Shown piece after piece: positions 32,263 to 37,619 of a stretch of 37,619 nucleotides of DNA. The stretch lies in NCBI GenBank assembly GCA_039030125.1, contig JBCCEV010000020.1, positions 1 through 37,619 of the forward strand. The letters are read 5' to 3'. The position numbers and the translations under genes were made by a program. The first letter of the stretch is position 1. The number at the start of each line of letters is the position of its first letter. Below the pieces are notes generated by a model. It ran no database searches. It had not been told where the DNA came from and worked only from the letters and a program-made list of their open reading frames with translations. Source of the DNA: JBCCEV01 sp039030125. Lineage in GTDB: Bacteria; Pseudomonadota; Gammaproteobacteria; Ga0077536.

Positions 32263-34137
32263 CTACCGTCCTAGCAAGATAATTTGATCGTTAAATGCGC
32301 TATTTCCATAATTTAACTCGTAGCTTAGATCCGTGCCGTCAACGTTGTCGCCTTCGAGATAGTTCGCCTCGTTACCGGGCCGATTTTGAACTAGGACGTT
32401 GGGCTCGTTGATTAACGCCCCAGTAGATATTACTAGGCCACGCGCGTTGGCATCGGTCACGGCAACGGCGGAGTTTGGTCGGATGGTGTTCAAACGCAAA
32501 CACGTCCCCCCAACCGTGCAATCTGCGTTCAGGGCGCCAGGCTCTTCATCTTGAGCGTAGTGCACGTAGATCAGCTCGTGCCAATCATTGGTGTGAAACC
32601 AATTCGGAAGCGACCCGGGGCTGGTCGCCCAGTCAACATTATTGTCAGAATCGATCTCTAAATCGAAGGGAACTTCGATTAGGGTAAAACTATCCCCGCC
32701 TTGCATCGTGGTTTTTTCTAAGGTCGCAGAACCAGCGGAACTGGTCATAAATGGCGAGAAACCGTTGGGAGAATCGCTTACAGTGATGGTGATGCTGCCA
32801 TTCAGGTTGGCTCCGTTAATCTGCACGAAGAGATCTCGCGCTGTAATCGCCGAGGGCTGCAAGACGACGGCGTCAGGCCCGTTGTACTCTACGACCCAAC
32901 GTCTAATTAAATCGAGCTGCATCGTTCCAGCCGGGTTTCCAAAAATAGTCGTCGCCGCACTTAATGTATACGCGAGCTCCGCTGTGCATGTGATTTGCGT
33001 CTGACCTGACAATTGGCAAGAGCCCGCGAGCCAGTCGCCGGCGTCATCGCCGGTGACTGTTGCGTCCAGAAAATCATGGGTACCAGTGTAGTTCCATAGA
33101 AACCATGAGCCGGAGAAATCTTCTGTACAAATCGGGTTTAGAGCGCATTGGGCATTCGGGCTATTCCCTTGGTACCCGCTGACGATCGTTGGTGTACCCG
33201 ATGCGAAGCTCCAGCTTGATTGAAAATCGGCGAAGAAATCCTCGCCCGGCGCCACCACGGGTAAGTGACCAAAATTAACAAGATTGTCCTCATGCGTTTC
33301 AAAATCACCAGCGCTGCCGGGCTCCGCAAACGGGCTCAGCCAGGGAAACCCGTCGTCGCAACCGGGTACCGCACCGCAGTTCGGGTCAACACCGTTAACG
33401 TCGTCTGCATCAGGATCGGCGAAGTAGTTCTCAAGCGCGTAAGAAACTTCGGTCATAACTGTGGTCTCGACTTGGGCCATCAGTTCAGCGCGAGTTAGGG
33501 TCAAAACTAAATCATTCGCGTCATCGCCGCTCACTGCAGTGAACGAACCATCTCCTTTGCTAGCGTTATCACCTTCCAAAAAGTCGGACGCGCTATAGGC
33601 ATTAGAAGTTTTACGATCTTGGTTCCCAAGCGCGGGGCCTGGAGCAATGATGACAGCAACGATGTCACTCTCACCGTCAAGCGTGAAGCCGCCAGTAGTT
33701 TCGCTATTGACCGGTTCGACCAGCGGAAAGTGACGGTAGGCATCAGTCAAGGCATACCAAAGTGGTGCCCCATCACCGTCAAGAAGTTCATCCATACCTA
33801 AGGTTCGCCATGGAAAGCGGCCGGTCTCGGTCTTACTCGCAAGGTCGCAATTTGCGTCAGTTGACCCCAGTGTCCCGCTACCGGTCGAATCCGGACAAGG
33901 CAAGCGGCCCGGCCCAGATTCAAAGGCAACCGCGTAACCGATCAAAGCCGCCTTGGCGCGATTTAGCGCTTCTTTCGACGCGAGTAGATTTTCGGTGGGC
34001 TCGCTCTGGGCCGCGATATTCAGAGCCCGGAGCAACGCATATGACGACGCCGTGATCAGGATCAGCAAGAACGTAATGATCACAACACCGTTTTGGCGTT
34101 GCCGACTTGGGTGGCGATTTTTTATCAATCTGAGCAT
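32263..34137 (-). CDS. Large PilX-like envelope protein with RLPCPD motif
   Basis: A 624-residue protein with one N-terminal helix (GVVIITFLLILITASSYALL, about residues 17–36) after a basic leader RHPSRQRQN. It lacks the G-F-x3-E prepilin signature, like PilX-type minor pilins. The exported part contains GRLPCPDSTGSGTLG, FPWRTLGMD, a motif set shared with the next gene's product, then a long Asp/Ser/Thr-rich beta region with paired cysteines (NCGAVPGCDD, QCALNPIC, DCTVGGTC). I do not recognise a characterised family. ATG at 34137. It lies 46 bases after the small periplasmic protein gene and its TAG is two bases before the CTG of the next prepilin. A tip adhesin or large minor pilin is a reasonable guess. 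Confidence 0.75.
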   Translation of the reverse strand: MLRLIKNRHPSRQRQNGVVIITFLLILITASSYALLRALNIAAQSEPTENLLASKEALNRAKAALIGYAVAFESGPGRLPCPDSTGSGTLGSTDANCDLASKTETGRFPWRTLGMDELLDGDGAPLWYALTDAYRHFPLVEPVNSETTGGFTLDGESDIVAVIIAPGPALGNQDRKTSNAYSASDFLEGDNASKGDGSFTAVSGDDANDLVLTLTRAELMAQVETTVMTEVSYALENYFADPDADDVNGVDPNCGAVPGCDDGFPWLSPFAEPGSAGDFETHEDNLVNFGHLPVVAPGEDFFADFQSSWSFASGTPTIVSGYQGNSPNAQCALNPICTEDFSGSWFLWNYTGTHDFLDATVTGDDAGDWLAGSCQLSGQTQITCTAELAYTLSAATTIFGNPAGTMQLDLIRRWVVEYNGPDAVVLQPSAITARDLFVQINGANLNGSITITVSDSPNGFSPFMTSSAGSATLEKTTMQGGDSFTLIEVPFDLEIDSDNNVDWATSPGSLPNWFHTNDWHELIYVHYAQDEEPGALNADCTVGGTCLRLNTIRPNSAVAVTDANARGLVISTGALINEPNVLVQNRPGNEANYLEGDNVDGTDLSYELNYGNSAFNDQIILLGR

Positions 34138-34183
34138 AGCCTTACGACGATAGCGGCCAGAACGGTCTAAAACCGGAGAAAAA

Positions 34184-34780
34184 TCACAGTTTGGGGATCA
34201 GGTTGCGCAGCGCCGCCGGTAATGGCGCGGGACTCAAATCGGGAATCGACGCTTGTTCAGGCTCGGCTTTGTCAGCGTCATCGGAGGCCGGGATGGCGGA
34301 TGAGGCCTGCTGGCGCTCGTAGTTATCAACAATCCCTTCGGTCTCGGGTCCAACGTGTTGCCCGGGTTTCAGTCGCTGGGGCGCTTCAGAGTCCTCTTGA
34401 CGGACATTGACCCGCCCGCGCTCATCGAGCGACACATCAATGGTGCGCACCCCAAATTCCGCGAAATTTCCTTGATAGGAATTTTGGTCGTTAATCCAAA
34501 AGGTTGTGGGTCCGCCACTGCGGGAGACATAGCCGTTGATGGTCAGTGGATCAAGAGTAACGGCAGGTTCTTGTTCTTCGTCCGGGAACTCCATCTGCGC
34601 GAATTCATCGGGAGCTTCTTCCGCTGTGGGTTGCTCCGGCTTGCGGTTTCGCATTTGATCGAGCATGGCCCGTTCCCGCGGATTGAGAAACAATCGATCC
34701 ATGTCTTGCGCACCTACCGTACTCGTGGCGCCGAGCAGTAGCATGAATACTGTGCCTAAAAGAAAAGATGCGATGTTCAT
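34184..34780 (-). CDS. Small periplasmic pilus-assembly protein (PilP/MshK-like position)
   Basis: A 198-residue exported protein: signal peptide about 1–24 (ending TVGA), a charged N-terminal region (FLNPRERAMLDQMRNRKPEQ), a small beta core (LDPLTINGYVSRSGGPTTFWIND, in shorter words LTINGYVSRSGG) and a low-complexity acidic/proline tail ending ALRNLIPKL. The core pattern resembles the periplasmic domain of PilP/GspC/MshK proteins, which connect the inner-membrane PilMNO platform to the secretin. The ATG overlaps the PilO-like gene stop as ATGA. The assignment relies mostly on operon position. Confidence 0.6.
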   Translation of the reverse strand: MNIASFLLGTVFMLLLGATSTVGAQDMDRLFLNPRERAMLDQMRNRKPEQPTAEEAPDEFAQMEFPDEEQEPAVTLDPLTINGYVSRSGGPTTFWINDQNSYQGNFAEFGVRTIDVSLDERGRVNVRQEDSEAPQRLKPGQHVGPETEGIVDNYERQQASSAIPASDDADKAEPEQASIPDLSPAPLPAALRNLIPKL

Positions 34781-35394
34781 AGCTGCAACCTCGCCTCTCC
34801 ACGTAGGTCAATGGTCCACCAATCAAAAATACAAGCTGCGGCGATATTCGGCGTTGTCGGATTAAGCGCGCCATCATCTCGGGTTAGCTGAAACTGGCAC
34901 TCAGCAACGGAATAGACGCCGGGCGCTTCCCTATCGATTGCCGCCAATAGGCGTGAGAAATCACCCTCGTGCAATAATCCCATGCTTAAACTCATGGTGC
35001 TCACATTGAGATCATAAGTGCCGAGATTGAGATCAAATTCAGGCTCCTCGACCTTCTGCGGCGACATTTTGTAGGTCAGCTCTGGCAAACCTAAACTCTT
35101 ACCCGCATTACGCAAACTTTCCAGCCAATCGAGGCGCCGCTCAGGGCCCAAGAAACCGCCGTTGTAAAGTCGTACAAACTCGGGGTAGTACTCTTCGATG
35201 ATCCGTTCCTCTTCATCGACAGCCAGATACTGCTGGCTGGCCGCACGGAAATTGGAATGATGAACACGGTACTCGCGATCCATCTTACTTTTGAAATAAA
35301 AGCTGCCACCCACCAACCCGCCAGCGATCACCAGGCAGCCGATGAACACCACCAACGAGCCACGAAGAATTTTCCAATCAACTTTGTTGGCCAT
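34777..35394 (-). CDS. PilO/GspM-like inner-membrane assembly protein
   Basis: A 205-residue bitopic protein: transmembrane helix at about residues 11–33 (GSLVVFIGCLVIAGGLVGGSF), a coiled-coil-like segment (YRVHHSNFRAASQQYLAVDEEER), then a small ferredoxin-like alpha/beta domain (LSMGLLHEGDFSRLLAAIDRE, VYSVAECQFQL). That layout fits PilO/MshJ-like proteins that pair with PilN. The ATG at 35394 overlaps the PilM/N-like gene by 17 bases. Sequence similarity is weak, so the call rests on topology and context. Confidence 0.65.
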   Translation of the reverse strand: MANKVDWKILRGSLVVFIGCLVIAGGLVGGSFYFKSKMDREYRVHHSNFRAASQQYLAVDEEERIIEEYYPEFVRLYNGGFLGPERRLDWLESLRNAGKSLGLPELTYKMSPQKVEEPEFDLNLGTYDLNVSTMSLSMGLLHEGDFSRLLAAIDREAPGVYSVAECQFQLTRDDGALNPTTPNIAAACIFDWWTIDLRGEARLQL

Positions 35395-36961
35395 TGCTCG
35401 CGCCTTTCACCACTTTTAGTCGAAATTCGGCAGTCTGGCGTTCCTGCGAATCTGTTGCCGAACCACTGACGTCTGAGTCTGAACTAACGTCAAGCGGATA
35501 CTCCAAGACCGTGACCTCCTCGATATCGGGCAGCAGCTCCAGTTCCTCGACCAACCCGTCGATGGTCGCAATCGCTTCGCGGAAGTTGCCGGAGAAGGGC
35601 TCGATGCGCCCTTTCAATTCGGCGTGGTCGTACCGATCGTAGGCCGGTATATCGAGCGCGAGCGCAGTTCGTGAAACTTCTTTTTGCTCGGGAAATTCCG
35701 TACTCCATTCCATCCGGTCAAGGCGGACCTCCGGAGTGCGGGCGATAGCTTGGCTAATGGTAGCCATGATGCCGACCGGCGATGCCTTCTGCTCACGCAA
35801 GGAATCCACCACGTCAACGGCGTGCTTAATGTCGCGCGGCTCCACTGGCGTCGGCGGGAGTTTCTGTCGCGCCAACTGATAACGCTCTTGGTAGAACACC
35901 GCTTTCTGCCGCGCATCCAAGGCTTGCTGGCGTAAAGTAACGGCATCGACGAAATTAACCGCGCTCCAAATAAGACCGCCCAATAGCAACAAGGCCCCCG
36001 CGACCAACAACCCATCGCGTGTTTTGTGCATCTGATAGGCCTGCGTCTCCTCAGGCTTTGCGTAATGATTTTTCACGCTCGCGCCGGTCAGCAGGCGGGC
36101 GAACAGCGCGTCGCTTTCGTAGCGATCGTGGGTTTTGTTTTCGCCGAGCTTTACTTCAACTTCCGCAACGTCGACCAGAAAGAACTTTTCATCCTCGGTG
36201 TCGCGACAATGTTGCTCAAGCTCATTGAGCAAATCACCGTGCGAGAGGATGTAGATATGCAGCGGTTGCTCACGGGCGACTAAGGCCAAGCTATTGAGGT
36301 AGCGCCGAAGTTTTTCCAGTTCGTCGAGCATGTAGTTGGCGTAAGGCACCGAGCCCATACGCGGCATGTACGCCAGGCGGCTTATGCGCAATTGCCCGCC
36401 CCGGAAAAACGACTGGCGTAACCCTGAAATCGACTGCAAGGATACGAGTAATACGTTTTCGGCGTTGACCTTCAGAGTTTTCAACAACTGCGCGCTCAGC
36501 ACCGGCAAGGAGTAAATCCCCGCGATCGGCATTTCAACTTCCATGAGCTTTTCAACCCAGGGTTGGACCGATTCCGGTTTTGTCAACGCGGCCAGCAGCA
36601 CCTTGTCGTCTTTGCGCCCTTCCGTTTCGCGACCCTGACGTTCTGCATAGTAGTAGGGCGTGCCTCGAAATAAACGCGCGAACTTTCGGTCTAGAACGGA
36701 TTTTCGATCTCCACCGCCAACGTGCGGCATGGTGTCAAGGCGATACTCTTCTTCGACCATGTCGACCAGAATGGAGACTGGGGCATTACCGGTATCGACC
36801 AGGCAGCGTTCGAACAACGCTAAACCCGCTTCGTCTGTGGTGAAGCCGTAAGAGTTCGCAAGCTCGCCGTCGTTATAGATGTAATACGTCGCCTGATCAG
36901 CGGCGACAAATAACACCCGCGAGTCGTTGCGATTAAAAATCGATTTGAGTGAAAAGCTCAT
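35378..36961 (-). CDS. Fused PilM/PilN-like (GspL/MshI-type) pilus assembly protein
   Basis: A 527-residue protein that joins a cytoplasmic PilM-like half to a membrane/periplasmic PilN-like half. Residues about 1–300 form an alpha/beta domain (VLFVAADQATYYIYNDGE, SILVDMVEEEYRLDTMPHV, RKFARLFRGTPYYYAERQGR, PIAGIYSLPVLSAQLL) without clear actin-type ATP motifs. A transmembrane helix at about 318–341 (GLLVAGALLLLGGLIWSAV) is followed by a coiled coil (LRQQALDARQKAVFYQERYQ) and a ferredoxin-like domain (FREAIATIDGLVEELELLPD). In canonical pili these are two proteins. The ATG at 36961 overlaps the GspF-like gene by 29 bases. It anchors the cytoplasmic ATPase side to PilO-like partners. Confidence 0.72.
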   Translation of the reverse strand: MSFSLKSIFNRNDSRVLFVAADQATYYIYNDGELANSYGFTTDEAGLALFERCLVDTGNAPVSILVDMVEEEYRLDTMPHVGGGDRKSVLDRKFARLFRGTPYYYAERQGRETEGRKDDKVLLAALTKPESVQPWVEKLMEVEMPIAGIYSLPVLSAQLLKTLKVNAENVLLVSLQSISGLRQSFFRGGQLRISRLAYMPRMGSVPYANYMLDELEKLRRYLNSLALVAREQPLHIYILSHGDLLNELEQHCRDTEDEKFFLVDVAEVEVKLGENKTHDRYESDALFARLLTGASVKNHYAKPEETQAYQMHKTRDGLLVAGALLLLGGLIWSAVNFVDAVTLRQQALDARQKAVFYQERYQLARQKLPPTPVEPRDIKHAVDVVDSLREQKASPVGIMATISQAIARTPEVRLDRMEWSTEFPEQKEVSRTALALDIPAYDRYDHAELKGRIEPFSGNFREAIATIDGLVEELELLPDIEEVTVLEYPLDVSSDSDVSGSATDSQERQTAEFRLKVVKGASNGQQS

Positions 36962-37619
36962 AAATCGGTCCCAATACGGAAGCCATGATCCAAAATAAAA
37001 TCGCGCCCAATACCATCGTTATCAACGGCATGATCATCGCCTGCAGACGGCCAATGGATTCGGCGACTTCACGAACGTAAAAGTAACTGACGTTATCAAG
37101 CGCTTGTTCCAAGGCGCCGGTGTTCTCACCAACGCGCAACATGCGGATCACCAATGGGGGAAACAATCCAGATCCCGCAAAACTGGAACTGATCCCGCCG
37201 CCATCGGCAATTTTTCGACCCGCTTCATGCACCGCGCTCGCTACCGCGCGATTCCCGGCAACGTTTTCGGCCGCACGAATGCAGTCGAGTACGGTGATCC
37301 CGGAGGAATACATGATCGAGAACACCTGGCAGACCCGAGTGACAATCATCTTCTTCAGAACCGGGCCGATCAACGGGAGGAACAATAAATAGGTATCTAG
37401 TTTTTCACCGGCTCGCGGATTGCTACGCCACACAAAAAAAGCGATGCCCAGAAAGATCACGGGTAGGAACAAAATCACATACCAGTAACTGGCGAAGAAA
37501 CTCGCCGTCCAGATCAGCGCAACCGTTTGTGGCGGCAGGGTTTGGCCCATCGTTGTTAAAAACGAGATCAACTGCGGCACCACAAACAGCATCAAGAAGA
37601 ACACCACGGCAATAACCAC
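36933..37619 (-). CDS. GspF/PilC-like inner-membrane platform protein, 5' end outside window
   Basis: The C-terminal 228 residues of a type II secretion/type IV pilus platform protein are visible. Helices at the left edge (VIAVVFFLMLFVVPQL) and about 40–65 and 195–220 frame the second cytoplasmic domain. Diagnostic pieces are FLPLIGPVLKKMIVTRVCQVFSIMYSSGI split over the start of the domain, GLFPPLVIRMLRVGENTGALEQALDNVSYFY in two segments, and the final helix PLITMVLGAILFWIMASVLGPIYEL. It recruits the assembly ATPase and drives pilin insertion. The true start lies beyond 37619. It overlaps the fused PilM/N-like gene and heads the operon as seen; an ATPase gene is probably just outside. Confidence 0.92.
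   Translation of the reverse strand: MVIAVVFFLMLFVVPQLISFLTTMGQTLPPQTVALIWTASFFASYWYVILFLPVIFLGIAFFVWRSNPRAGEKLDTYLLFLPLIGPVLKKMIVTRVCQVFSIMYSSGITVLDCIRAAENVAGNRAVASAVHEAGRKIADGGGISSSFAGSGLFPPLVIRMLRVGENTGALEQALDNVSYFYVREVAESIGRLQAMIMPLITMVLGAILFWIMASVLGPIYELFTQIDF

Noticed and set aside
1..37619. CRISPR array, rRNA genes or intact transposase/integrase
   Set aside because: No regular spacer repeats, no rRNA segments and no recombinase motifs were seen on either strand.

Overview
This window looks like chromosomal DNA of a gammaproteobacterium. The Crp protein is Vfr/CRP-like over its whole length, a DUF485–actP pair has the E. coli yjcH–actP layout, and YghU, MsrB and an elongator tRNA-Met are of proteobacterial type. 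Most genes share a moderate-GC style with frequent GTG/TTG starts. One block (about 14.0–19.2 kb) is visibly richer in GC. Identifications come from reading motifs and remembered family sequences; no database search was run.

Layout. (1) 1–4.3 kb, minus strand: a tightly packed trehalose/glucose operon, otsB – GH15 glucosidase – otsA – glk (glk runs off the left edge). All four genes start on GTG or TTG. (2) 4.5–13.2 kb: a small secreted protein with a VPxPA-type C-terminal sorting tail; an LLM oxidoreductase – hypothetical – msrB operon joined by ATGA overlaps; a yghU-like GST and a cupin; DUF485–actP acetate-type symporter; a GT39-like membrane protein; and a 2Fe-2S flavoreductase. (3) 13.35–19.78 kb: a probable relic genomic island. 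Fifteen bases of the 3' end of tRNA-Met (19701–19777) are repeated in direct orientation at 13355. Between the copies lie an amber-interrupted small ORF, a GC-rich M20 peptidase / hydantoinase B / hydantoinase A cassette flanked by outward-facing AAAGGGGAC motifs, and a 3' relic of a type I restriction hsdR gene abutting the tRNA. No integrase is present. (4) 19.8–25.8 kb: a large secreted glycosidase-like protein with DUF5060 and calcium repeats, a hotdog thioesterase, crp, a PAS/degenerate-GGDEF protein and an ABC ATPase.

(5) 25.8–37.6 kb: a type IV pilus-like region. A major-pilin-like gene with a candidate sigma-54 promoter lies opposite a membrane class III nucleotide cyclase that lacks the usual CHASE2 ectodomain. 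Then come an ABC-2 permease with a helical membrane-anchored partner, an orphan histidine kinase, and a six-gene minus-strand operon: GspF/PilC-like (cut by the right edge) – fused PilM/PilN-like – PilO-like – small periplasmic protein – large PilX-like protein – second prepilin. The second prepilin shows its leader only if translation starts at a CTG codon.

How the parts may work together (inference): cyclase, Crp, the PAS protein and the histidine kinase form a signalling group around the pilus genes. The ots operon could run a local glucose–trehalose cycle. The most unusual parts are the uncharacterised pilus-like operon with its paired RLPCPD-motif proteins and the tRNA-Met-bounded relic island.
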